Positions 1-10,007 are shown, counted from the first letter of the stretch. The stretch is 40,510 nt of DNA from Bacteroidia bacterium (GCA_022841465.1 JALHRL010000029.1:1-40510); one strand, 5' to 3'. Made by a program: numbers and translations. The notes: generated by a model from the sequence alone, not told the origin.

Positions 1-34
1 TTTCTGCTTGTGTGATTAATAAAACATATTGAGA

Positions 35-119
35 ACTGAAGCAGAACTCCTTCGTCGTTCGCTACAGTCCCATGAAGCGAAAAACCCCTCCGAAATAAAT
101 CGAAAGGGTTTTTCTGCTT
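35..119. repeat. 85-bp direct repeat, copy 1
   Basis: This 85-bp stretch recurs, apparently base for base, at 144-228, 109 bp further on. The window's first nine bases (TTTCTGCTT) match the end of the unit, so a third copy probably lies just outside. The unit starts GAAGCAGAA and ends TTCTGCTT, so its ends are inverted, and it holds an inner hairpin of AAAAACCC and GGGTTTTT. No protein is credible here; an open frame through it is only a by-product of the repeat. It may be a dispersed intergenic repeat of this genome. Confidence 0.85.
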
Positions 120-143
120 ACGCTACAAATAAAAATATCAAGT

Positions 144-228
144 ACTGAAGCAGAACTCCTTCGTCGTTCGCTACAGTCCCATGAAGCGAAAAACCCCTCC
201 GAAATAAATCGAAAGGGTTTTTCTGCTT
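144..228. repeat. 85-bp direct repeat, copy 2
   Basis: Second copy of the 35-119 unit. The spacer between copies is short (24 bp) and AT-rich. In this copy the hairpin extends on both sides into the adjacent CATGGG, giving a longer foldback (178-234). Confidence 0.85.
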
Positions 229-234
229 CATGGG
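178..234. repeat. Imperfect inverted repeat around the end of copy 2
   Basis: CCCATGAAGC followed by GAAAAACCC on the left pairs with GGGTTTTTCTGCTTCATGGG on the right, with one unpaired base. The loop is about 20 nt and AT-rich. The foldback could act as a bidirectional transcription stop or as the fold of a mobile repeat. Nothing in the sequence decides between these. Confidence 0.6.
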
Positions 235-390
235 CGGGCTCAAATTTACCCTGTTCGAACCAAAAAACCAACGAAAACCCTGAAGAATTGAAAGATGCTG
301 AAATTCAGCGATTTTTAGCCGATTTACGGGCGATAAGTCACTTCTGCAAGGTGTTTAGGGTTGGTCAGAAATAGGGGATATTATCGTATT
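235..390. other. Intergenic stretch without a confident gene
   Basis: No complete gene is visible. A plus-strand frame with protein-like composition runs from about 258 to a TAG at 372-374 (NPEELKDAEIQRFLADLRA...) but has no start codon, because upstream it enters the repeats. It could be the 3' scar of a lost gene or chance. Confidence 0.35.
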
Positions 391-561
391 TTACGGTAAT
401 TTTACTGTAAAGCTCCCCCTTAGGGCAGGATCAATTTTAATTAACTTAACTCCGCCATTTGATAACTGAATGAATTCCTTTCCTAAAAACCCCTTTACTT
501 GACCTGTTTTCCATTCTAAATCAGTTACATCAACTTTGTAATTTTTAAGTTTATTTTTCAT
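391..561 (-). CDS. Hypothetical 56-residue protein
   Basis: Short gene reading MKNKLKNYKVDVTDLEWKTG and ending FTVKLP. It is probably cytoplasmic: there is no signal peptide, no membrane segment and no cysteine. Its start codon lies 2 bp after the stop of the ferredoxin-like gene at 564-794, so the two are probably cotranscribed and translationally coupled. The spacing and natural amino-acid composition are the main support. I do not recognise a family. Its stop codon lies inside a 17-bp near-palindrome (382-398). Confidence 0.55.
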   Translation of the reverse strand: MKNKLKNYKVDVTDLEWKTGQVKGFLGKEFIQLSNGGVKLIKIDPALRGSFTVKLP

Positions 562-563
562 GA

Positions 564-794
564 TTATAATTCTATTTCTATTAATTTAAAATTTTGGTCA
601 ATTACTATCTTGCAAGAAAGCCTATCATTTAAATTACTAAAATTGTGTTTTTTAAGAGTAGCTAATTCATTTCCTTCAAAATCGTTTACTTTATGGAATT
701 TAGAATTTAATTTAATCAGACAAGTACAACAACGTCCCATGCCTTTACATTCGCCAAAATTCTCTAGATACAATTTATACGATAAAAGCTCCAT
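564..794 (-). CDS. Small 2Fe-2S ferredoxin-like protein
   Basis: 76 residues, predicted cytoplasmic electron carrier. The cysteine pattern of plant-type 2Fe-2S ferredoxins is visible: C-KGMGR-C-CT-C near residues 16-25, and a fourth Cys in RLSCKIVID about 35 residues later. With 76 residues it is shorter than usual family members (about 90-110). The N-terminal strands before the cluster loop are trimmed, but all four ligands are present. It lies 33 bp downstream of the large secreted-protein gene and 2 bp upstream of a 56-residue gene. Its redox partner is not evident. Confidence 0.75.
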   Translation of the reverse strand: MELLSYKLYLENFGECKGMGRCCTCLIKLNSKFHKVNDFEGNELATLKKHNFSNLNDRLSCKIVIDQNFKLIEIEL

Positions 795-827
795 CAGGCT
801 TCTATACTGTACAAGTTTAAACCCTAT

Positions 828-3800
828 TTACTTCATTAAGGTTACGTGACCTGTAAATGCTTTGGCAATACCTTTATTTGTAGTTACATTGATTTTCCAG
901 ATATACACATCATCTTTGCACATTTCGCTTTTGTATAATCCATCCCAGCCTTTTGAACGAGGATCACTAGTGCTGAAAATTTGAGCGCCCCAACGATCAA
1001 AAATCATAAAGTTGTAGTTGTCGTCTTTGTAACCGTGTATAACGGGGTAAAAGAAATCGTTTAAATTATCATCGTTAGGCGTAAATGTGTTTGGTATGTA
1101 GAATAAGAACTCATCTTCGATGGTTATGACTTTAGACATTGTATCGGAGCACTGGCCATTGGATGCGATTAGAGTAACCAAAAACTTGCCCGGATCTTGG
1201 AAAATGTAAGTTGGGTTAGTTTGAGTAGAGAAAATAGTATTTATATTATACCAAGTATAAGAAGTTGCGCCTAAGCTTAAATTAGTAAAACTAACTGTAG
1301 GCTCAAGAATACTTGGTTTATCGGGAGAAGCAGAAAAATCAGCACTTGGTTTAGCATATACTGTAATAAGTGTATTGTAATTTATACTTGTTGTACAGCC
1401 AGCAGGTGTTGTAATTAATAAACCTGCATTGTAGGTGCCCGGTAGATTAAAGCAAAGCTCAGGATCATACAATGAAGAGGAAGTTATGCTACCAGTTAGG
1501 TTATTTGTAAACGACCAGTAATAAGAGTACCCTGTACCTTGAGTTTGAGATAAACTAAATGAAGCACACACAGGCGCACAACCGTATAACTTATTATTAA
1601 TTAAAGAAGCATTAGGTTTAGGATTAACAATAATAGCAACGTTAGCGGCAGTTTGGCAACCGTTATTATCGGTCACGGTTACCGTAAATGAAGTGTTAAT
1701 GCTTGGTGTTGTATTGAGCGTTGGTGATATGCCACCGATAGGAGACCATACAAACGCATAAGGTGCGGTACCACCTGAAACTGTTGAAGTTATTGCTGTG
1801 CTTTGACCATCGCAAATAGTAGTGTTGCCATTTAAGCCAATATTGAGTGCTGAAGGCTGATTAATGTTTGCAAAAAGTATTTGAGTGCAGCCATTAACAT
1901 CGGTAACTTGAATAGAATAGTTTGCAGCAGATAAACCACCCAAATTAACAGGAAAAGAGAATATATTATTTATGTTATTGCTATTGTTAAGATTGGTGAT
2001 GATAAAAGGAGGATTACCACCAGAATTACTTATTTGCATAACCCCATTATTGTTGCCAAAACAATTAATTTGATTTAAAACAGAAACATTAGCGGTGAAC
2101 ATTGGTACCGAATTTACTGTTACAATTGTTGAATTTGTGCAGCCGTTTAAAGGATCTATAGCTATACACGTATAATTGCCAGCACTTGTTGCGAGTGCAG
2201 TGTTAGTTGTTACATTTTGTGGCGACCAAGAATAAGTTGCACCACTTGTTGTTGAAGAACCTGTTAAGGTAACCGAAGTAGTGTTACAGTTTAAACTACC
2301 CGAAGAAATTGCAGACGCGTTTGGAGCAGTTGTATTTTGTGTAACAGCGGTTACCGAAGAAGAAGTACAGCCATTAGAAAGGTCGGTAGCAGTAACACTG
2401 TAAGACCCAACCACACTAACCACGGCTGGATTTGCAGCATTACTTAAAGCGCCACCATTCCACACAAATACAATGCCTGTACCACTAGCTGTAAGAGTAG
2501 CGGTAAGCAGTAGACAGTTTAAATTGTTACTTGATAAAGCAGTAAAGTTAGGAGGCGTGATATTTTGAGTAACTGCAACTACAGATGTTGAGGTACAACC
2601 ATTGCTTGGATCACTTACAAAAAACGTATAATTACCCGCGATTGTGGCAACGGCAGTATTGGTGTTTACGTTTTGTGGTTGCCATGAATACGTGACACCA
2701 CCTGTTGTTGATGTACCTGTTAAAATTACACTTGTGGTTAAACAAGTTAATGTACCGCTAATGCTTGCTGAAATATTGGGTACAGTTGTGTTTTGCGTAA
2801 CAGCAATTACTGAAGACGAAGAACAGCCACTTAGTGTATTTGTTACTGTTAAAGTGTAATTGCCAGCACTTGTTACTACTGCCGTATTAGTAATTACATT
2901 TTGTGGGGACCATGAATAGCTTACACCACTTGTAGTTGATGTGCCTGTAACAATTAACGAATTAGCTAAACAGGTAAGAGTGGCGGGTGGTGCAATACTA
3001 ATATTTGGCATTGTGCCTCCAGGCAAAATAGTTGCCGTAAAGGTTGTACTACAACCATTAGAACTTGTTATTATGTATGTATGTGTACCAACTGTGACAC
3101 TGGAAATAGTGTATGGTACATTTACATTTGCAGCCAAGGTAGTTGTACCCTCGGCTATTGTATAATTAGGAACACCATTGGTAACACTATTAATGGTTAC
3201 GCTACCAGTTGGATTTGTACAACTTGCATTAACAGTTATGATATTTGCTGTGAGTGTAGAAGCAGCGCCCGTAAGGGTATATGTTGTTGTATATGTATAG
3301 TTACAATTACTTGTTACTGTGACCTGGTAAACACCCGGACACAAACCTGAGATGCTATGAGTTGTAAGGGTTGTATTTAAAACACTAACCGCATTGCTCC
3401 AATAATAATTATAAGGAGCTTCGCCACAAGTTACACTTATTGTTGCAACACCATTACATGTACAGGCCGTTGGACTAACTTGTGTTTGAGTGTAAGTAGG
3501 GGGCACAGGAATAAATTTGGAAATAAAAATTTCGTCACTACCATTAGCTGTTGCATCATAGTAAGCACCACCTCCAGGATTTGCCAACGGGGAAGCTAAG
3601 CTTGCATTCCATTCACCCGCGAAAAATAAATTTCCTGCATTATCAGTAGTTAATGGTTCACGCCAATCATTAGAAGAGCCTCCAAAATATGTAGCCCAAA
3701 CAACCGAGTTTAATAAATTAAATTTGACTAAAAAAAGATCAGAAGCACCACTTATTGAAGGGCTATAAAAACCACAACTTGGGTTACCGAGCGCAAAGTT

Positions 3801-5903
3801 GTTTGTTGAATAAGTTCTAAAACTCATGTATACGTTTCCACAATTATCGAAAGCTAAATTATTACCAGCAACTCCATTCATGCTGATTGACTCGGCACCA
3901 TTACCGCCATATAATGTAGCCCAAGTGCGAATCCCACTACTGGTAAATTTCAAAATATACGCGTCACTTGAGCCACCAAAAACTGTTTGATTGTACGCTC
4001 CGGCAAGAACCTGAGTTGGAAAGTTTGAAGCACCTGTAGAGCCAACAACATAAATATTTCCAACAGGATCAACTTTAATACAATGTGCAGTACTAACTCC
4101 AGCATTACCTCCATAAAAAGTTGCCCAGGTGCGCACTCCGGCATTTGTAAAACGTAAAATAAAGGCATCGCCTGCGAAGGCTGCTAAAACCGACTGATTA
4201 TATGCTCCTGCCCAGTTTTGAATTGGGAAATTTGCAGACGAAGCTAAACCTGCTACATAAATATTTCCTGTGGGATCACAAGTTATTGAATTACCCTGTT
4301 CCTGACCTGTTATGCCATTACCACCGTAATACGTTGCCCATATTCGCACGCCCGCATTGGTAAATCTTAAAATAAAAACATCTCCTGTGCCTCCACCATA
4401 AACAGCCTGATTATAAGCACCTGCCCAATTTTGAGTAGGAAAAACATTTGATTGGGTATGACCAGTAACGTGTATGTTACCTGATCCATCAAGTGCTATT
4501 GAATTTCCCCAATCAGCAGCATTTCCTCCATAATAAGTTGCCCAAGTACGAACTCCAGTATTTGTAAAACGAAGAATAACCGCATCACTACTACCATTTA
4601 ATGTTGCTTGATTATAAGCACCTGCCAAATTTTGTAATGGAAAATTTGTTGACGAAGTTACCCCTGTAAGATAAATATTACCACTTGCATCAATAGCTAC
4701 CGAGCGGAATTCTTCCATACCATTACCTCCATAATAAGTAGACCACGTAAGTGCCATGGAACTATTGAAACGTAAAATAACGCCTTCCCATCCAGTTAAT
4801 GTTGCTTGATTATATGCGCCACCAAGATTTTGCAAAGGAAATGTTGATGAAGATGTGTAGCCAACTACGTATATATTACCTGCTGGATCTAATTTAATGT
4901 CGTATGTTCCATCGGCGCTATTTGAGCCAAAAAAAGTTGACCACGTTAGTTGAGGATCAATTATAAGAGTTTCATTTTTGTTATATTCATTAAGCTCAAC
5001 AGATACTTCATAAGAGAAAATACCCTTTTTGTTTTTCTTAAAATGTGATGACTCTTCAGATAAATTCCCTGCGCCTAAATATTTTGGAGATTCATTTTCT
5101 TTAATCGAGTAACTTGATTGAATTGCGTTGGATTCATTATCTTGATAACAAAGTAAATTTCCCTCTGTAATTTTGCCCAATTTATTTTCGAAAGAAATTT
5201 GATTATTTTTTACATTAAACTTTCCATTACCCTCATAAATTAATTTTATTTGGTTGGGGTCGGCCCATGGATGAACGATAAAATCGTATTTTATTCCACC
5301 GTCTTTTGATGTATATATTACCCAATCTATTCCTTTATATACTTCTTTGATGATTACTTTTGTGAATGTTTTTGCGTTAAAAATTCCGTTGGGACAATGG
5401 CCTAAGTAGTAATTTACTTCGCCTTGGGGAATATTGCCTTCCGTTATTATGTTTTCTTTTTTGATGTTAGCTCCTTTAAGAACCATATCAACTCTATACC
5501 AATTTGTTTTTGCATCTTTTTCACCTTGAGATTTATCAATATGTTCTTTCTTATGCTCTCTTTCTTCTTCCTCATTTTCTTCTATTTTAAAAAACTGATA
5601 GGTTAGACCCGTTTTGGTTACCCAAATATTTAAATTAGGCACTTCAGCTTTATACAAAACAAAGTCCGCAGGTTTACCATCATCACTGATTACCTGACCT
5701 TTATTTTCCAGAAAACCTAAAACTTTGGGTTGATTCATCCATTCGTTTACTTTTTGTTTTAGGGCAGGATCATTATTTGGCCCAACCGTCATCGGAACAT
5801 TATTAAAGTTGGTTAATGGATTATTATTGTTACCAGCAAAAATAGGAATGTAGGTTAGTAATAACATTACCTTACAACCCCAAAAAGTTAACCTATATTT
5901 CAT
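828..5903 (-). CDS. Giant secreted SBBP-propeller / Ig-PKD repeat protein, T9SS type B
   Basis: 1691 residues, predicted to be exported and anchored or released through the type IX system. Residues 1-23 are a signal peptide. A globular N-terminal domain (about 55-290, starting FLENKGQV) is the one usually found before SBBP repeats. Residues about 320-800 contain seven units opening W(S/A)T(F/Y)(F/Y)GG(N/S), each with a DxxGN(I/L)Y(V/L) strand, which fits one seven-bladed beta-propeller. After that come a Cys-rich SprB-like segment (C-T-C-N-G), about four Ig-like units of 80-90 residues (T-C-L...SYSW-P-N...AGNYT), a PKD-like region, and a C-terminal type B gliding-associated sorting domain (YIPNTFTPNDDNLNDFF...). 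A role in adhesion or surface structure is inferred; no catalytic residues are visible. Confidence 0.9.
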   Translation of the reverse strand: MKYRLTFWGCKVMLLLTYIPIFAGNNNNPLTNFNNVPMTVGPNNDPALKQKVNEWMNQPKVLGFLENKGQVISDDGKPADFVLYKAEVPNLNIWVTKTGLTYQFFKIEENEEEEREHKKEHIDKSQGEKDAKTNWYRVDMVLKGANIKKENIITEGNIPQGEVNYYLGHCPNGIFNAKTFTKVIIKEVYKGIDWVIYTSKDGGIKYDFIVHPWADPNQIKLIYEGNGKFNVKNNQISFENKLGKITEGNLLCYQDNESNAIQSSYSIKENESPKYLGAGNLSEESSHFKKNKKGIFSYEVSVELNEYNKNETLIIDPQLTWSTFFGSNSADGTYDIKLDPAGNIYVVGYTSSSTFPLQNLGGAYNQATLTGWEGVILRFNSSMALTWSTYYGGNGMEEFRSVAIDASGNIYLTGVTSSTNFPLQNLAGAYNQATLNGSSDAVILRFTNTGVRTWATYYGGNAADWGNSIALDGSGNIHVTGHTQSNVFPTQNWAGAYNQAVYGGGTGDVFILRFTNAGVRIWATYYGGNGITGQEQGNSITCDPTGNIYVAGLASSANFPIQNWAGAYNQSVLAAFAGDAFILRFTNAGVRTWATFYGGNAGVSTAHCIKVDPVGNIYVVGSTGASNFPTQVLAGAYNQTVFGGSSDAYILKFTSSGIRTWATLYGGNGAESISMNGVAGNNLAFDNCGNVYMSFRTYSTNNFALGNPSCGFYSPSISGASDLFLVKFNLLNSVVWATYFGGSSNDWREPLTTDNAGNLFFAGEWNASLASPLANPGGGAYYDATANGSDEIFISKFIPVPPTYTQTQVSPTACTCNGVATISVTCGEAPYNYYWSNAVSVLNTTLTTHSISGLCPGVYQVTVTSNCNYTYTTTYTLTGAASTLTANIITVNASCTNPTGSVTINSVTNGVPNYTIAEGTTTLAANVNVPYTISSVTVGTHTYIITSSNGCSTTFTATILPGGTMPNISIAPPATLTCLANSLIVTGTSTTSGVSYSWSPQNVITNTAVVTSAGNYTLTVTNTLSGCSSSSVIAVTQNTTVPNISASISGTLTCLTTSVILTGTSTTGGVTYSWQPQNVNTNTAVATIAGNYTFFVSDPSNGCTSTSVVAVTQNITPPNFTALSSNNLNCLLLTATLTASGTGIVFVWNGGALSNAANPAVVSVVGSYSVTATDLSNGCTSSSVTAVTQNTTAPNASAISSGSLNCNTTSVTLTGSSTTSGATYSWSPQNVTTNTALATSAGNYTCIAIDPLNGCTNSTIVTVNSVPMFTANVSVLNQINCFGNNNGVMQISNSGGNPPFIITNLNNSNNINNIFSFPVNLGGLSAANYSIQVTDVNGCTQILFANINQPSALNIGLNGNTTICDGQSTAITSTVSGGTAPYAFVWSPIGGISPTLNTTPSINTSFTVTVTDNNGCQTAANVAIIVNPKPNASLINNKLYGCAPVCASFSLSQTQGTGYSYYWSFTNNLTGSITSSSLYDPELCFNLPGTYNAGLLITTPAGCTTSINYNTLITVYAKPSADFSASPDKPSILEPTVSFTNLSLGATSYTWYNINTIFSTQTNPTYIFQDPGKFLVTLIASNGQCSDTMSKVITIEDEFLFYIPNTFTPNDDNLNDFFYPVIHGYKDDNYNFMIFDRWGAQIFSTSDPRSKGWDGLYKSEMCKDDVYIWKINVTTNKGIAKAFTGHVTLMK

Positions 5904-6179
5904 AGCAATGAATTTTTATTGAACTAATTTAAGCAGTAATAAACGTGCTCCGACAGCACTTTAACCTGAATGAGGTTTTAGGGTATTAACAGTGGCTTTA
6001 ACGGAATGAAATACCGGTAAAACTAGCTAAGAATTCTTCAAAATGATACCTATAGCATCAACTTGAATGAGAAATTAATTTTTCAATGGTTCAAAATACT
6101 TTAATTTACGTGCAAGAAACTACTACTCCAAAGAAGATTTGGTAGGGCATTTGCGAGAAGAATCAGGTGGGTTTTTGGT
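5904..6179. other. Intergenic region with two small hairpins
   Basis: No gene is visible. Two adjacent short stem-loops, GTGCT/AGCAC (5945-5959) and AACCT/AGGTT (5963-5977), lie 42 bp or more upstream of the giant gene. They could belong to its leader or be the stop of the gene before it. Neither has a strong T-run. Confidence 0.3.
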
Positions 6180-7766
6180 TTAGTGTTGTATTAAAAGTTT
6201 TTGCGTGCTATATCTGTTGGCAGTATAAATTTTTAACAGATATGCGCCGCTTGGGAATTTACTGATATCGATTTCAGATAGATTAGTTTTGTTTTCGGAT
6301 TTTATAATTTCATTGCCGAGTAAATCACAAATTGACACAGAAAAAACAGAATTGGAAGATTTAACTGTTACTTTAGCATTAGCCGGATTAGGATAGAATG
6401 AAAAACTTAAATTATCAGTATGATTTAATTCAGAGATAAAAGTTAATGTATCATTAACCACTTTTGTAAAAAAAATATTTAAGTTTCCAGTTCTAACATC
6501 GCCCCAAGTTGCATATACATCATTGTTCAACATTTGTGAACACATAAAAGCATTATCTGACAACAAAAGTGCGGTATCATGCGGTAAGGTATAACTTGTT
6601 AGAGGTTTATTTGTTTTGAAACTTGCTCCATTATTAGCAGATGTTGTATAATAAATATCTGTTGGTTGTGAAAAGCCCGTGCCGGCTGCGTTTCTTCTAT
6701 CTCTCCATGTAGCTAAAAGTGTTCCAATATTTGAATACGTGATCCAAATCAAATCCTGCCCTTTTCCATTTGAAATAGCATCATCATTTGCACGGACCGG
6801 CGCGGACCATGTTGATCCGCCATTGTTTGTTGTAGTTATAAACACATCAGGATCACCATACGCAGAACCTATGTAGGCAAAAGCTAATTGATTACTATTT
6901 GCCGGGTTAGCGGCAAGGTGCCATGCCTTTTTATAGTTTGGTTGGGCGGCAATAGTTGGACTAACAATTATATCGTTAAATGTAAAGGTGCCACCACGGT
7001 TGTTTGATTTTGCTAAAAAAAATTTCAGAAAAGGGGATTGAGATGTGTTATAACTTGGGTACGCTGCAAAAAAAGTACCAGTGGGGCCTACCGCAGGCGA
7101 GGCCATTGGACTTGTGTAGCTACCAACAAGGTAATTTGTTGTGTCGATGTATCTATACGTACTCCATGTTTGACCACTATCTGCAGAAAATTTTAAGTAT
7201 GGTCGATTTGAAGGGCTTGTTATCCAAGGTGCCGGCTTTGTAGTAAGGTATAACACTTTGTTGTTTACCGAGCCTGAATTATCCGCAACAATCCACGGCC
7301 TATCAAAGGGTTTTTTTGCAGCATCTTCAGTATTACCATTCCAAACTTGCACAGGAGGAATCCAAGAAATTCCACCGTTTGTTGAATGCGTATAATAAAC
7401 TCCACCCGAATCGGGGCTTTGTCGAAAGTCGACATAAGTAAGATGTAACATTCCATCGTTTGTGAACTGCATAGAAACATCCGCTGAATTCCATGTTGAT
7501 GAAAAATGGGGTTGAATACTTTGATTAGCCCAAGAAGTTCCGCCATCGAAACTGACCTTAGTTTTAATGGCCATTTTATAAACTGTAGAAGCATCTAACA
7601 CCATCCAGCTGACAACAATATTTAGTGTGTTAGTTGGGTTTATTGCCAAAAAGGGTTCACTAGCAACAAGAGTTGTAGTAGATAAGTTAATGTTAGTTGG
7701 TTGGGCTAATGCTGTTTGGGTTACAAATAACCAGAATAAAACATATTGTATTGCTTTTATTTTCAT
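6180..7766 (-). CDS. Secreted BNR/sialidase-fold protein, T9SS type A
   Basis: 528 residues. An N-terminal signal peptide (about 1-21, ending ALAQ) directs export. At least six Asp-box-like motifs are spread through the body (SFDGGTSW, STNGGISW, SADSGQTW, SNNRGGTF, TNNGGSTW, SANNGASF). These are the hallmark of sialidase/BNR propellers. The last about 75 residues form a type A Por sorting domain (FSFYPNPANAKVTV ... GAYLLKIY). True sialidases also need an Arg triad and a FRIP motif. I cannot confirm either, so glycosidase activity is unproven. It stands alone between other exported-protein genes. Confidence 0.85.
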   Translation of the reverse strand: MKIKAIQYVLFWLFVTQTALAQPTNINLSTTTLVASEPFLAINPTNTLNIVVSWMVLDASTVYKMAIKTKVSFDGGTSWANQSIQPHFSSTWNSADVSMQFTNDGMLHLTYVDFRQSPDSGGVYYTHSTNGGISWIPPVQVWNGNTEDAAKKPFDRPWIVADNSGSVNNKVLYLTTKPAPWITSPSNRPYLKFSADSGQTWSTYRYIDTTNYLVGSYTSPMASPAVGPTGTFFAAYPSYNTSQSPFLKFFLAKSNNRGGTFTFNDIIVSPTIAAQPNYKKAWHLAANPANSNQLAFAYIGSAYGDPDVFITTTNNGGSTWSAPVRANDDAISNGKGQDLIWITYSNIGTLLATWRDRRNAAGTGFSQPTDIYYTTSANNGASFKTNKPLTSYTLPHDTALLLSDNAFMCSQMLNNDVYATWGDVRTGNLNIFFTKVVNDTLTFISELNHTDNLSFSFYPNPANAKVTVKSSNSVFSVSICDLLGNEIIKSENKTNLSEIDISKFPSGAYLLKIYTANRYSTQKLLIQH

Positions 7767-7849
7767 TTTGTTATTATATCATTCATCAATATTAAGTAAA
7801 TATTAGATACATTTTTTACCCAATGGTTTAATCACAAAGGGTAAATTAT

Positions 7850-9886
7850 TTATTGAATTACTATTTTCCCGTTGCCGATTATTTTTTGCTGTGTTTTTAC
7901 TTCGAAAAAATAAATTCCAGCACCAGTGCTAAGGTTGACTTTGATTTTTGAATTATCGCTTTGGTTTTCAAATATTTTTTCACCAAGCATATTGTATATT
8001 TTAACCAGAAAATTTTCTGTTTTTTGAACTTCGATTGTAAATTGACCGTTAGAAGGGTTAGGATAAACTAAAAGCTGTTGCTTGCTAAGAAAATAATTTG
8101 TGATGCCAACGCCTGAAATAAATTCGTAAGGGCCGATTTCGGAAGTTATGCCGCTAAAAATGGGATTGCCATCTAAATCGTTAGTAAGGCCTGTGATTAC
8201 AATACCCGAATCAATACAAGGCGAAGTTACCTGCAAATGAAAATCATTTATGTAATTAACAAACAGTGGATCCATTTGAATATTATTTGTAATGATATTT
8301 CCGGCATTTCCGTTCTGAGAATTAAACTGAGCTACACTTTGCAAAGTACCGTAATATTTAATGGCGCTGGTTATTGGTTTACCGGGATTGTATATGCAAT
8401 TGTTTTGAAATGTATTATTAAACGCTTCAACGGTGGTAGTTAATTTAATTGCTAAACCAGAATCGGCCGCTAAAGCTGTTTTGTATCCGGTATTGTAAAA
8501 AATATTATTACGAATTAGATGATTCGTGGATTTATCAGGGTAGCCGCCATAAGATCTAAATACAAGAGCTGCTTCGGTAGTATTAATAAAAAGATTGTTA
8601 TCGATTTTATTATCATGGCTAACTAAACCTAATCCATAAACGGACATTTCAATAGCCTGTCCGCATCCATCAGTTCCATAATTTCTCGCAGGTGAAGTGG
8701 TTTGTCCATCAAAAATATTATGATGTATCCAATTGTTATTACCGTTAACCTGACTCCTTACTTTGTGGTTTTTCATCAGGTTATAATAAAACTCGTTATT
8801 GTAATTCTTACCCTCAAAACCGTCCAGTCCTATTGCGCGGTTGTACGAATTATTATTGCCTGTAAATGTATTGCTGTAAATTTTATTATCATGAATACCA
8901 CTAAAAGTATTATCCTTACAATAACCGTTAATTTCTGCATGGCCCCAACCATTGAATACGTTATTCCTGATAATGCAATTATTAACTGCAAATGACATAG
9001 TAATTCCATCTTCATTACCTCTATTAATAGCACCATCATTTAAAGCAGAGCTCATTCCGTACAAAAAATTAAATCCAGAATTGAAGGTGTTATTCTCGAT
9101 AGTAAAGTGATGGGTGGCCGTTAAAGAACTAGAAGAAGTTACGGAAATACCAGTAAGTCCATAGCCAATATTACAGTTTCGTATAGTACCGTATGAGGAT
9201 GCGCCAAGATAAATTGTACTCCATCTGCCCCCGCGAAAATCTAAGTCATCAACTATTACGTATGCACTACCAAACAAAGCAAAAACACCAGAAGGACTAT
9301 TTCCTTCAATTGCAGAATATGTTGTTGCAGGATTACCTGTGGCGTGAACATAGAGCGAAGAGTCAATGCTATTGTAAAACCATTTTTCGAAAGTACCTTG
9401 ACTATTTGTTGTACCTACATCGGCTAAAATTACTGAAACAAGTACTTCAGTACCATTTAACCATAAGCGATTAGGTGTTGTGCCCGGTAAATATTTCATT
9501 TTCCAAATATTAGTTGAGGTATTTGTCCAATTGGCGGTGACAGTAGATCCAATAAGTGGTAGAATGTCTGTAATTACCGGTTTAGCACCAGTACCATAAG
9601 ATGAAATTACAATGGGATTACTAGCCGTACCACTTTCGGTAAAAAAAAGATTGTTAGTTCCTTTCCAAACATCGCCCCGTTTAAATAATATAGAATCTCC
9701 CGGCAAAAAAGTTATTGCATTTACCTTTGAAATTGTTTTCCATGGCATGAGAGCTGACGTACCATTATTCACATCATTGCCCATGGAGGAGCTTACGTAA
9801 TAGGTTGTAGAAAAAGAATTTTTAACAAGTAAAAAACAAATTACAACTAACATTAAACGCAATGTTTCTAAAGTATATTTTTGCAT
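7850..9886 (-). CDS. Secreted right-handed parallel beta-helix protein, T9SS type A
   Basis: 678 residues. Signal peptide about 1-26, then TTYYVSSSMGNDVNNGTSA and PWKTISKVNAITFLPGDSI, the typical opening of Bacteroidota pectate-lyase-like beta-helix proteins. The middle (about 200-500) is full of short N-rich turns (IRNNVFNGW, IYSNTFTGNNNS, IDNNLFINT, IRNNIFYNT), as expected for stacked helix rungs. A type A sorting domain ends the protein (LLVYPNPSNGQFTIEV). It probably binds or cleaves a surface polysaccharide. No substrate or catalytic residue can be assigned by eye. Confidence 0.85.
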   Translation of the reverse strand: MQKYTLETLRLMLVVICFLLVKNSFSTTYYVSSSMGNDVNNGTSALMPWKTISKVNAITFLPGDSILFKRGDVWKGTNNLFFTESGTASNPIVISSYGTGAKPVITDILPLIGSTVTANWTNTSTNIWKMKYLPGTTPNRLWLNGTEVLVSVILADVGTTNSQGTFEKWFYNSIDSSLYVHATGNPATTYSAIEGNSPSGVFALFGSAYVIVDDLDFRGGRWSTIYLGASSYGTIRNCNIGYGLTGISVTSSSSLTATHHFTIENNTFNSGFNFLYGMSSALNDGAINRGNEDGITMSFAVNNCIIRNNVFNGWGHAEINGYCKDNTFSGIHDNKIYSNTFTGNNNSYNRAIGLDGFEGKNYNNEFYYNLMKNHKVRSQVNGNNNWIHHNIFDGQTTSPARNYGTDGCGQAIEMSVYGLGLVSHDNKIDNNLFINTTEAALVFRSYGGYPDKSTNHLIRNNIFYNTGYKTALAADSGLAIKLTTTVEAFNNTFQNNCIYNPGKPITSAIKYYGTLQSVAQFNSQNGNAGNIITNNIQMDPLFVNYINDFHLQVTSPCIDSGIVITGLTNDLDGNPIFSGITSEIGPYEFISGVGITNYFLSKQQLLVYPNPSNGQFTIEVQKTENFLVKIYNMLGEKIFENQSDNSKIKVNLSTGAGIYFFEVKTQQKIIGNGKIVIQ

Positions 9887-10007
9887 GATGTTTGGTTTTA
9901 AGTAGTAATTATTGTTTTATAACTTTTTCCAGAGTTAATTTATTGTTTGAATTTCCCTAAGGTAATGATAAAACTTAAAATTTCGACTAATTGATACTTC
10001 TAAAAAA

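Noticed and set aside
62-271. 69-codon frame over the 85-bp repeats
   Set aside because: It is made of the repeat itself in one frame; composition is not protein-like and no neighbour supports it.
2644-3350. Plus-strand frames inside the giant secreted-protein gene
   Set aside because: They reflect the repeated Ig units on the opposite strand and have no start context or family resemblance.
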